From Treponema sp. (GTDB taxonomy: Bacteria; Spirochaetota; Spirochaetia; Treponematales; Breznakiellaceae), in contig JAITAW010000212.1 of NCBI GenBank assembly GCA_031283905.1, forward strand, positions 1-7,936: a stretch of DNA of 7,936 nucleotides, written 5' to 3'. The notes under the pieces were generated by a model, which was not told the DNA's origin, ran no database searches, and saw only the letters and a program-made list of their open reading frames with translations. The position numbers and the translations under genes are program-made. Of this stretch, positions 1 through 5,810 are shown piece by piece. Numbering within the stretch: position 1 is the first letter of the stretch; each line of letters opens with the position of its first letter.

Positions 1-276
1 CGCACGCCGTATCCCCCGCTTTTATGGCTTAGTTCACCAATATATTAGCGGAAACAACGTGCTTTTTGCTATATCCTTACAAAATCCTTTCCATACATGC
101 TTTTGAAGAGCCTAATAAAATACCATTATTGATAATGATAACTGTGTACATATTGCAAAAATACGTTCAATCCCACTAGTCAAAAACAGATACGGGGAAG
201 TTGTTAATATTGTCGTTATTTGCGTATTTAGCGGATTAATATATCATACTCTCAGTTTGGGACGGGAGAATCAAGG
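1..276. other. AT-rich intergenic region without a recognisable gene
   Basis: This stretch is visibly richer in A and T than the gcv genes beside it. I see no ORF of useful length, tRNA, rRNA or CRISPR in it. It lies downstream of gcvPB, yet I find no convincing hairpin followed by a T-run on the minus strand that would terminate the operon. A 10-bp inverted repeat (192-201 with 324-333) spans its right part. A weak sigma70-like pair, TTGCGT (220-225) and TATCAT (242-247) with a 16-bp spacer, points rightward to the small ORF at 277. Confidence 0.6.
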
Positions 277-381
277 ATGCGCATTGTCTTCATTGAAAGT
301 GTTACCGCAGATGAAGTCCTCCCACTTCCCCGTTGCGCATTCAAGGATCCCTCTTACCCGCGCCTTTCCTCGAAATTGTAA
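277..381 (+). CDS. possible 34-aa small ORF or 5' stub of a lost gene
   Basis: An ATG at 277 opens 34 codons (MRIVFIESVTADEVLPLPRC...) and stops at TAA 379-381. It overlaps the last 28 bases of gcvPB on the opposite strand. In its favour are a purine-rich GGGAG at 264-268, 8 bases before the ATG, and a weak promoter pair at 220-247. Against it are its length, the lack of any family resemblance, and the fact that its last third is simply antisense to the end of gcvPB. It may be the beginning of a gene whose remainder was deleted. No function can be assigned. Confidence 0.2.
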   Translation: MRIVFIESVTADEVLPLPRCAFKDPSYPRLSSKL

Positions 382-1820
382 CGCGCCACGGGCGTACGCG
401 CCGCTTTCACCTCATCGGGCCGCCCGATAACGGCGGTACGCGGAGCGGAGCGCAGACTTTCAGGATCAGAGTCGGCGCGTTCACGCAACTCAAGCAAGGC
501 GTCCGCCGCTTTGTCAAGCGTTTCTTTCGATTCGGTCTCGGTCGGCTCGATCATAAGCGCCTCATGAACGATGAGCGGGAAGTACATGGTCGGCGGATGC
601 ATACCCATGTCCTGCAAAGACTTTGCGATGTCAAGCGCGGAAATGCCTTTTTCCGCTTTGAGCTTTTCAAGTGAAACGACAAATTCGTGCATACAGGGGC
701 TTCCTTTCGCATATGTGGCGGACGGCGCAATGTCAAACCGCCCTCTGAGACGCGCCATCATATAGTTGGCGTTCAACACCGCGTTTTCCGCAACAGCAGG
801 AATGCCTTCTCTCCCAAGCGTAAGGAGATAGGCGAGAGCGCGGACAACCACGAGGAAGTTGCCGTGAAAAGCCCGAATCCGCCCGATGCTGTCCGGTTGG
901 TTATTGTTGAAGGAAATGCCGCCATTATCGCTTCTGATCGTTGGATGCGGCAGGAACGCCGCAAGCGGCGCTTTGCACCCGACGGCGCCCGCGCCCGGAC
1001 CGCCCGCTCCGTGCGGAGTTGAAAATGTCTTGTGCAAATTGAGATGCGCCACGTCAAAACCCATATCCCCGGGACGCGCGACACCCGCGATGGCGTTAAG
1101 GTTCGCGCCGTCGTAGTAGTTCAAACCGCCCGCTTTGTGAATAATATCTGTGATTTCAAGGATGTTCGGGTCAAAAAGCCCCAGCGTATTCGGATTGGTG
1201 AGCATGATTCCGGCAGTGTCGGGACCTACCGCCGCTTTCAGCGCGTCAATGTCCACACAGCCGTCTTTTGTTGACGCAATGTTCACAACGGAAAATCCCG
1301 CCATAGCCGCGCTTGCCGGATTGGTGCCGTGAGCGGAATCCGGTACGATGATCTTCGTACGCGCCGTGTCTTTTCGCGCCCTGTGATAGGCTTTGATAAG
1401 CAACAGCCCCGCAAATTCGCCGTGCGATCCGGCTGCCGGCTGGAATGTCATGGCATCCATGCCGCTCAATTCGCACAGATAGGTCCCGCATAGATACAGA
1501 ATTTTAAGAGCGCCCTGCACGGTCACGGAGCTTTGCAAGGGATGAACATCCGTAAAGCCGCGCAGGGAAGCCGCTTCCTCATTGATTTTGGGATTGTATT
1601 TCATGGTGCAGGAACCAAGCGGATAAAACCCGTCATTCACGCCGAAAGAGCGCTTCGCAAGCGCACTGTAATGGCGCGATATTTCATTCTCGTCAAGAGA
1701 CGGAAGGCGCGGCGGCGTTTTGCGGCTCGCTTCCGCAGGAAGCGGCGCGTCCGGCACATCGCACGCCGGCAAGATTGAGCAGGATCGCCCGGCACGGCTC
1801 TTTTCAAATATCAACTCCAT
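354..1820 (-). CDS. gcvPB: glycine dehydrogenase (aminomethyl-transferring) subunit 2, P-protein beta chain
   Basis: This is the PLP-carrying subunit of the two-chain P-protein. With GcvPA it decarboxylates glycine and passes the aminomethyl group to the lipoyl arm of GcvH, in the cytoplasm. The 488-residue product is full length for the family. Residues 66-78 (YPLGSCTMKYNPK), 162-175 (SAHGTNPASAAMAG), 408-416 (HPPTMYFPL) and 423-436 (MIEPTETESKETLD) are family signatures. The PLP Schiff-base lysine is K264 in NLHKTFSTPHGAGGPG. The C-terminus ends in the usual basic DEVKAARTPVARYNF pattern. I place the start at ATG 1820-1818, not the in-frame ATG 36 bases upstream. That choice matches the usual N-terminus, has a strong ribosome site before it, and overlaps the gcvPA stop by one base (TAATG), implying translational coupling. 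It is the last gene of the operon, and I see no clear terminator after it. Confidence 0.97.
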   Translation of the reverse strand: MELIFEKSRAGRSCSILPACDVPDAPLPAEASRKTPPRLPSLDENEISRHYSALAKRSFGVNDGFYPLGSCTMKYNPKINEEAASLRGFTDVHPLQSSVTVQGALKILYLCGTYLCELSGMDAMTFQPAAGSHGEFAGLLLIKAYHRARKDTARTKIIVPDSAHGTNPASAAMAGFSVVNIASTKDGCVDIDALKAAVGPDTAGIMLTNPNTLGLFDPNILEITDIIHKAGGLNYYDGANLNAIAGVARPGDMGFDVAHLNLHKTFSTPHGAGGPGAGAVGCKAPLAAFLPHPTIRSDNGGISFNNNQPDSIGRIRAFHGNFLVVVRALAYLLTLGREGIPAVAENAVLNANYMMARLRGRFDIAPSATYAKGSPCMHEFVVSLEKLKAEKGISALDIAKSLQDMGMHPPTMYFPLIVHEALMIEPTETESKETLDKAADALLELRERADSDPESLRSAPRTAVIGRPDEVKAARTPVARYNFEERRG

Positions 1821-3166
1821 TAAACCCCTCCTTGTACGCTTTGCAAAATATCGCACAGCGCGTCAATCTCGGCTTTGCTGTTCATTTCGGTAACGCACCA
1901 CAAGACGCCGCGCTCATTCGGCAGCAGTTCCGATAACGGTAGCCCTCCCAAAACGCCTTCTTTTCCAAGAGCGGCAAGCGTCTTTGCGACATCAGGGCAG
2001 GCGGTTACAAATTCATGGAAGAAATTACCGGTGTATTTCAGATCAAACCCCGGAATTTCGGCGATACGTTTCGCCGCGTAGGCCGCTTTGGCATGGCATT
2101 GGCGGGCGGCTTCGGCTAATCCGTCCGCGCCCATCACCGAAAGGTACACCGCCGCGGTAAGAGCGCACAACGCCTCGTTGGAACAAACATTGCTCAACGC
2201 CTTTTCCCGCCTGATGTGCTGCTCACGCGCTTGCAGGGTAAGTACAAATGCACGGCGTCCTTCATGATCCGTGGTTTCGCCAACAATGCGCCCGGGCAGC
2301 TTTCTTATAAGCGCCGCCTTGCACGCCATAAAACCCAGATAGGGTCCCCCGAACCCCAGCGGCAAACCAAGCGGCTGCCCTTCACCTGTCGCAATATCCG
2401 CCCCCAAGACGCCCGGGCTTTCGAGAAGCCCTAACGCTATGGGGTTGCACCCCGCGACAAGCAGGGCGCCAGCCTCATGAAGAATATCCGCAACGGTTTT
2501 GATGTCTTCGATCTGACCAAAGAAATTCGGTTGCTGGAGGTAGATGCATGCAACGCGCCTCCCGTCTTCGACAAGCATGGCTTTCAAAGCGTTGATATCC
2601 AGTGTTCCGTTTGCAAGCGGAACCGTTTTCACCGTGTACTCGTACCCGAAGCAGTACGTACGGATCGTTTCAATGGCATGGGGATGGGCGCCTTCCGCAA
2701 CATATACGATAGCGCAATCCCGTGAAGCGCACATATGCGCCGCTTCCGCAGCCGCGCTCGCTCCGTCGTATACGGACGCATTGGAGGCGTCCATGCCTGT
2801 AAGCTCGCAGATCATGGTCTGATATTCAAAAATAGACTGCAAAACCCCCTGGCTGATTTCCGCCTGATAGGGCGTGTACGCGGTTAAAAATGTTTCGTTA
2901 GCCGTAATGCGCTTAACCGCCGCCGGAATATAGTGCCGGTACGCACCCGCTCCACGGAACACGCTCTTGAACACGGTGTTTTGAGCGGCGATCTCCTGCA
3001 TAGTGCGTGCGACTTCAAGCTCAGACAATCCTGCGGGAAGCGTATTTCCGCCCGTGTACAACGCCTCCCGCGGAATTTCGGCAAATAAATCCCGCGTGGA
3101 TTTCCGTCCTATAACACGAAGCATGGCTTCGCGGTCTTGAGCCGTATGCGGTATATAGGATCCCAT
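1820..3166 (-). CDS. gcvPA: glycine dehydrogenase (aminomethyl-transferring) subunit 1, P-protein alpha chain
   Basis: This is the N-terminal half of the P-protein as a separate chain, pairing with GcvPB to form the glycine decarboxylase. The 448-residue product is the usual GcvPA length. It opens with MGSYIPHTAQDREAMLRVIG, the standard GcvPA start. It also carries the blocks SVFRGAGAYRHYIP, TAYTPYQAEISQG, EYQTMICELTGMDASNAS and YDGASAAAEAAHM. Further on come FGGPYLGFMACK, LPGRIVGETTD and the run LTLQAREQHIRREKALSNVC. GcvPA has no PLP lysine, as expected for this subunit. ATG 3166 lies 4 bases after the gcvH stop. Its ribosome site is weak (only TAGGT in the last gcvH codons), so translation probably depends on coupling to gcvH. 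The stop codon overlaps the gcvPB start. Confidence 0.97.
   Translation of the reverse strand: MGSYIPHTAQDREAMLRVIGRKSTRDLFAEIPREALYTGGNTLPAGLSELEVARTMQEIAAQNTVFKSVFRGAGAYRHYIPAAVKRITANETFLTAYTPYQAEISQGVLQSIFEYQTMICELTGMDASNASVYDGASAAAEAAHMCASRDCAIVYVAEGAHPHAIETIRTYCFGYEYTVKTVPLANGTLDINALKAMLVEDGRRVACIYLQQPNFFGQIEDIKTVADILHEAGALLVAGCNPIALGLLESPGVLGADIATGEGQPLGLPLGFGGPYLGFMACKAALIRKLPGRIVGETTDHEGRRAFVLTLQAREQHIRREKALSNVCSNEALCALTAAVYLSVMGADGLAEAARQCHAKAAYAAKRIAEIPGFDLKYTGNFFHEFVTACPDVAKTLAALGKEGVLGGLPLSELLPNERGVLWCVTEMNSKAEIDALCDILQSVQGGV
1825..1831 (-). promoter_or_regulatory. ribosome binding site of gcvPB
   Basis: On the minus strand GGAGGGG lies 4 bases before the ATG at 1820, inside the last codons of gcvPA. 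It decides the gcvPB start in favour of 1820 over the in-frame ATG at 1856. Confidence 0.8.
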
Positions 3167-3170
3167 TGTT

Positions 3171-3539
3171 TTAACCTATCAATTTCTTATATTCCGCTGC
3201 GGAAAGCGTATCTGCGGAAAGCGTTCCCCGCACTTTGATAAGCCACGTCTCGTACGGCGTTTGGTTGATTAATTCAGGCGCGTCAAGCGGCGTTTGGTTA
3301 ACGTCCGCAACTTCGCCGTCAAGCGGGCTGTAAATCTCGGAAACCGCTTTCACGGATTCCACATCCGCAAACGAAGTTCCGGCAACCAGCGCATCGCCCG
3401 TTTGCGGCAAATTGACGAACACGATGTCGCCGAGTTCCTTTTGGGCGAAATCGGTCAAGCCGATCTCGTACACGCCGCCTTCAATTTCACGAATCCATTC
3501 ATGGGACTTCGTATAGCGCAAATCTTCTGGAATAAACAT
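3171..3539 (-). CDS. gcvH: glycine cleavage system H protein (lipoyl carrier)
   Basis: This is the mobile carrier of the system. Its lipoyl-lysine arm accepts the aminomethyl group from the P-protein and presents it to GcvT, and is then reoxidised by dihydrolipoamide dehydrogenase, which is not encoded in this window. The product has 122 residues, within the family range. It begins MFIPEDLRYTKSHEWIRE, and the lipoylation site is K64 in ADVESVKAVSEIYSPLDGEV. The later blocks PELINQTPYETWLIKV and LSAAEYKKLIG are also typical. ATG 3539 is preceded by a strong AGGAGG at a 6-base spacing. It follows gcvT across a 104-bp spacer that carries a large hairpin structure, and precedes gcvPA by 4 bp. The dedicated strong ribosome site suggests GcvH is made at a higher level than its neighbours, but that is inference. 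Confidence 0.97.
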   Translation of the reverse strand: MFIPEDLRYTKSHEWIREIEGGVYEIGLTDFAQKELGDIVFVNLPQTGDALVAGTSFADVESVKAVSEIYSPLDGEVADVNQTPLDAPELINQTPYETWLIKVRGTLSADTLSAAEYKKLIG

Positions 3540-3545
3540 ACTTTA

Positions 3546-3551
3546 CCTCCT
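3546..3551 (-). promoter_or_regulatory. strong ribosome binding site of gcvH
   Basis: AGGAGG on the minus strand lies 6 bases before ATG 3539 and 15 bases after the end of the three-way-junction element. It is the best Shine-Dalgarno match of the minus-strand genes, so any folding of the upstream element could affect access to it. Confidence 0.85.
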
Positions 3552-3566
3552 AAAAACCTCTATGAA

Positions 3567-3625
3567 AACACTGAAAAACGCCGTCAAGCGTTTTAGATAA
3601 CCGCTTCGCGCTTATCTTCAGTGTT
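3567..3625 (-). repeat. perfectly nested inverted repeats forming a three-way junction in the gcvT-gcvH spacer
   Basis: All 59 bases are accounted for by three contiguous helices. The outer stem is 8 bp: AACACTGA (3567-3574) with TCAGTGTT (3618-3625). The first inner hairpin has a 7-bp stem, AAAACGC (3575-3581) with GCGTTTT (3588-3594), and a 6-base loop. The second has a 6-bp stem, AGATAA (3595-3600) with TTATCT (3612-3617), then one C-C mismatch, then CGC (3602-3604) with GCG (3608-3610) around a 3-base loop. On the transcribed minus strand that loop is GAA and the tip reads GCGAAGC, known as an unusually stable mini-hairpin. No base is left unpaired at the junction. The pairing is Watson-Crick throughout, so it could also extrude as DNA. 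It lacks a long U-run, so it does not look like a simple terminator. It could be a dispersed palindromic element, an mRNA-stabilising or processing structure, or a control element for gcvH. Confidence 0.85.
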
Positions 3626-3643
3626 ACTTTAATCCCGATTGCA

Positions 3644-4729
3644 TCACCGTTTGTAAAATGGCAATCCGGCGACAACGGCTTCCACTTTGCGTCCGCGCAC
3701 GTCTATTTCAACCTTTTGCCCGGGCGCGGCGTACGTACGCTGAACAAGCGCCATCGCGACGCATTCTTTCAAATGGGGGGCAAAAGAGCCGGACGTTGTT
3801 TTCCCGATGACAACCCCGTCCGCAAAAACGTCTTCACCGCCGCGCGCAATGCCGCGTCCTATGACCTTCAACCCCGCTCGGATGCGGGCGGGCGTTTCTC
3901 TGCCCGCAAGTCGCCGTTTGCCTATGAAATCCGGCTTATCCATTTTGACCGCAAACGATAGCCCGGCTTCAAAGGGCGTAATATCACTGGTCATCTCGTG
4001 TCCGTACAACGGCATCGCCGCCTCAAGGCGGAGCGTATCTCGGCTGCCAAGCCCACAGGGGATAAGACCATCGTTTTTGCCCGCATCAAGCAGTTTTTCC
4101 CAAAGCGCGATGGCGTCATTCGGAACGCAATACAACTCAAAGCCTTTTTCACCCGTATACCCCGTGCGCGACACAATACACGGAACGCCGCCGGCCGCGC
4201 CGTTTTCAACGAGCGTATAATAGGCGGAAGGAATTGACGCGGGATCCGACAGGCGGGCGAGAATTTGCTCGGACAGCGGACCCTGCAAGGCGATCTGGGC
4301 TAGTGAATCGGAAATATCTTCAAATTGTACCGAACCTTCAAGGTGGGAGCGTATCCACGCCGCGTCTTTTTCGCGGTTTGCGGCGTTGACGACCAAAAGG
4401 AAACGCCCCTTGTTGTCCATCTTGCAGACAACGAGATCGTCAATAACGCCGCCGTTATCATTGCACATCAGCGTGTAACGCACCCGTCCAACCGGCATCT
4501 TCGAAAAATCGTTGGTTGCTATACGCTGAAGATTGTCAAGCGCGTTTTCGCCGGAAACAACGAATTCTCCCATGTGCGACACATCGAACAAGCCGACTCT
4601 GTTTCGCACCGCCTCGTGTTCGGCTATGACGCCCTGTTCATACTGCACCGGAAGCAGGTATCCCGCAAACGGCACGATTTTTCCACCGTGTGCTTCATGC
4701 CACGCATAAAGCGGCGTTGTCTTTTCCAT
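3644..4729 (-). CDS. gcvT: aminomethyltransferase, glycine cleavage system T protein
   Basis: GcvT transfers the methylene group from the aminomethyl-lipoyl arm of GcvH to tetrahydrofolate, releasing ammonia. The 361-residue product is full length. Blocks typical of the family, in order, are FDVSHMGEFVVSG (about 48-60), RYTLMCNDNGGVIDDLVV (84-101, with the conserved Asp pair at 97-98), VNAANREKDAAWI (114-126), IALQGPLSEQIL (146-157), SRTGYTGEKGFELYC (187-201, with E198 near the folate site) and CGLGSRDTLRLEAAMPLYGHEM (225-246). It is the first gene of the operon. ATG 4729 matches the usual N-terminus (KTTPLYAWHEAHGGKIVPFAG), yet no Shine-Dalgarno sequence precedes it. Within about 60 bases upstream, a decayed transposase fragment begins. 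The gene itself looks intact. Confidence 0.96.
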   Translation of the reverse strand: MEKTTPLYAWHEAHGGKIVPFAGYLLPVQYEQGVIAEHEAVRNRVGLFDVSHMGEFVVSGENALDNLQRIATNDFSKMPVGRVRYTLMCNDNGGVIDDLVVCKMDNKGRFLLVVNAANREKDAAWIRSHLEGSVQFEDISDSLAQIALQGPLSEQILARLSDPASIPSAYYTLVENGAAGGVPCIVSRTGYTGEKGFELYCVPNDAIALWEKLLDAGKNDGLIPCGLGSRDTLRLEAAMPLYGHEMTSDITPFEAGLSFAVKMDKPDFIGKRRLAGRETPARIRAGLKVIGRGIARGGEDVFADGVVIGKTTSGSFAPHLKECVAMALVQRTYAAPGQKVEIDVRGRKVEAVVAGLPFYKR

Positions 4730-4738
4730 AGTGAAACA

Positions 4739-4775
4739 AACATACCATAGTAATAAGAATTTTACAAGGAGACAA
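4739..4775 (-). promoter_or_regulatory. candidate promoter(s) of the gcv operon, giving a very short leader
   Basis: Two overlapping sigma70-like arrangements can be read leftward. One is TTGTAA (4767-4762), a 17-bp spacer and TATGTT (4744-4739), which predicts a start near 4732, about 3 bases before the gcvT ATG. The other is TTGTCT (4775-4770), a 17-bp spacer and TACTAT (4752-4747), which predicts a leader of about 11 bases. Neither leader contains a Shine-Dalgarno sequence. The site lies between gcvT and the IS110 remnant. I see no room here for a glycine riboswitch leader. Confidence 0.4.
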
Positions 4776-4790
4776 AATACGGAGAATAAC

Positions 4791-5045
4791 CCGCCGCAGA
4801 TAGCCCCGGCGACCCTTCTTCCGGTGGAGATACAAGAGATACGGCGTCTGTTCAGCGCCTGCCGGTTGTATCAGAAACAGAATGTCCGGTTGAAGAACCT
4901 GATACACGCTCTGCTGAAGGAGCGGTTGTATGGTTTCACGCAAGACGAGATCTTTGACCGGAAGAGTCGGAAGAAGACGGCGGAGATCAAGACGCGGTTC
5001 AGCGGTTCGGGGAAAGACGTGAAAAATATGCGCGCCATAGATCAC
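4791..5045 (+). pseudogene. remnant of an IS110-family transposase (internal fragment)
   Basis: The plus-strand frame 4731-5081 encodes 115 residues. The stretch from PPQIAPATLLP through EIQEIRRLFSACRLYQKQN, VRLKNLIHALLKERLYGFT and DEIFDRKSRKKTAEI resembles the region of IS110-type transposases that links the N-terminal DEDD catalytic domain to the C-terminal transposase_20 domain. The DEDD catalytic part is absent. The C-terminal domain is reduced to at most a few residues (GKDVKNMRAID), suggesting an internal deletion before the stop at 5079-5081. The ATG at 4731 is back-to-back with the gcvT ATG and is probably fortuitous. The 105 bases after 5081 hold no recognisable transposase sequence. 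It cannot be an active element, and the family call rests on remembered pattern only. Confidence 0.65.
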
Positions 5046-5187
5046 GTTTGCCCTGACCGTAACGGATCAAAGACGGGATAATGAAGTTACATATTCCATC
5101 GGGCGCACCGGGAGAACTGCTCTTGATTCCGGAGGTTAGGTTTAGCCTGAAGCGAGGACTCGTACACCCGCGTTTTCCAATACATGC

Positions 5188-5216
5188 TTGAACCCCTTGC
5201 TTCTTTTTATTATTAT
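5188..5216 (+). promoter_or_regulatory. sigma70-like promoter of the pentapeptide-repeat gene
   Basis: TTGAAC (5188-5193), a 17-bp spacer and TATTAT (5211-5216) form a good match to the vegetative consensus. The expected start, about 7 bases past the -10, falls at 5222-5224, which is on the ATG at 5223. The transcript would thus be leaderless or nearly so. This agrees with the absence of any Shine-Dalgarno sequence before 5223, and argues against starting at ATG 5184 or 5217. Confidence 0.55.
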
Positions 5217-5222
5217 ATGATT

Positions 5223-5810
5223 ATGTTTTCTTCGACTCGTTGCGCCGCCGGGTGCGGACAACTCGCCATATCAGGTTCAAAACTCTGCGCCATCCATTCG
5301 TTAGACGCGGACGTGGAATCGGAACGGTTAGGCGGCTTTATACAAAATCTGCGTGTCATCCGCGATCTCAACGCATCCGGCTTGAGCTTTGAGGGCAGAG
5401 ACTTTTCAGGAAAAGAATTCCACGAATCAACTTTCAAAGGCGCTCATTTTTCAAAATGTTCCTTTTCCAATACAACCATGACAACCGTCTTTTTCACCGG
5501 CGCGTCTTTTGCCGGCTGTAACTTCTCCCAAAGCACGTTTCAATTCCTCTCCTTTGCCTCGGCGAACTTGAAGAACACTACGTTTGAGGAATCAACGCTG
5601 ACAAGCCTGAATTTTCTGGGAGCGCGTGTTACCGGTTGCGATTTTACAAGCGTAGACCTTTACGACAGCAGGTTTATCAACGCCATTTTATGTAACACCA
5701 GCTTTGAAGATTGCAACCTTAAAAGGGTGAACTTTTTTAAGTCCGCGCAAACCGGCGTAACGTTTAAGCTGTCAAATACGTGGGAAGCCATATTCGAGGC
5801 GAACGAGTGA
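5223..5810 (+). CDS. pentapeptide-repeat protein with an N-terminal Cys/His cluster
   Basis: The 195-residue product has two parts. Near the N-terminus, C7, C11, C22 and H25 form a C-x3-C-x10-C-x2-H pattern that could bind zinc. From about residue 56 to 191, a large hydrophobic residue recurs every five positions with almost no break (F56, 61, 66, 71, 76, 81, M86, F91, 96, 101, 106, 111, L116 and onward). This is the signature of a right-handed quadrilateral beta-helix of about 27 pentapeptides, or six to seven coils. There is no signal peptide, so a cytoplasmic location is likely. Known relatives include gyrase-binding DNA mimics and adaptor domains, but nothing here proves either role. ATG 5223 is preferred over the in-frame ATGs 5184 and 5217 because the promoter lies across those sites. 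The last four bases overlap the next gene, so the two are co-translated. Flanking IS remnants leave its history open. Confidence 0.85.
   Translation: MFSSTRCAAGCGQLAISGSKLCAIHSLDADVESERLGGFIQNLRVIRDLNASGLSFEGRDFSGKEFHESTFKGAHFSKCSFSNTTMTTVFFTGASFAGCNFSQSTFQFLSFASANLKNTTFEESTLTSLNFLGARVTGCDFTSVDLYDSRFINAILCNTSFEDCNLKRVNFFKSAQTGVTFKLSNTWEAIFEANE

Noticed and set aside
125..143. Fur-box-like ATTATTGATAATGATAACT
   Set aside because: Only about 12 of 19 bases match the consensus in AT-rich DNA, the downstream half is poor, and no iron or metal gene follows.
333..674. Plus-strand 113-codon frame
   Set aside because: It lies antisense to gcvPB, with no family features and basic, low-complexity composition typical of a shadow frame.
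3552..3643. Intrinsic terminator between gcvT and gcvH
   Set aside because: There is strong pairing but no proper U-run after it (only a UUUU and, further on, UUUUU next to the gcvH ribosome site). The downstream genes belong to the same pathway.
4325..4750. Plus-strand 141-codon frame opposite gcvT
   Set aside because: It is a shadow of gcvT, which has full family motifs on the other strand; no start signal or known domain.
4695..5045. Minus-strand 116-codon frame across the gcvT start
   Set aside because: It is antisense to the IS110-like fragment and overlaps the N-terminus of gcvT in another frame. The transposase-like pattern is on the plus strand.
5081..5191. 36-codon frame starting MKLHIPSGAPGELLLIPEV
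   Set aside because: Its ATG overlaps the stop of the transposase remnant, it has no ribosome site, no recognisable domain, and ends inside the next promoter.
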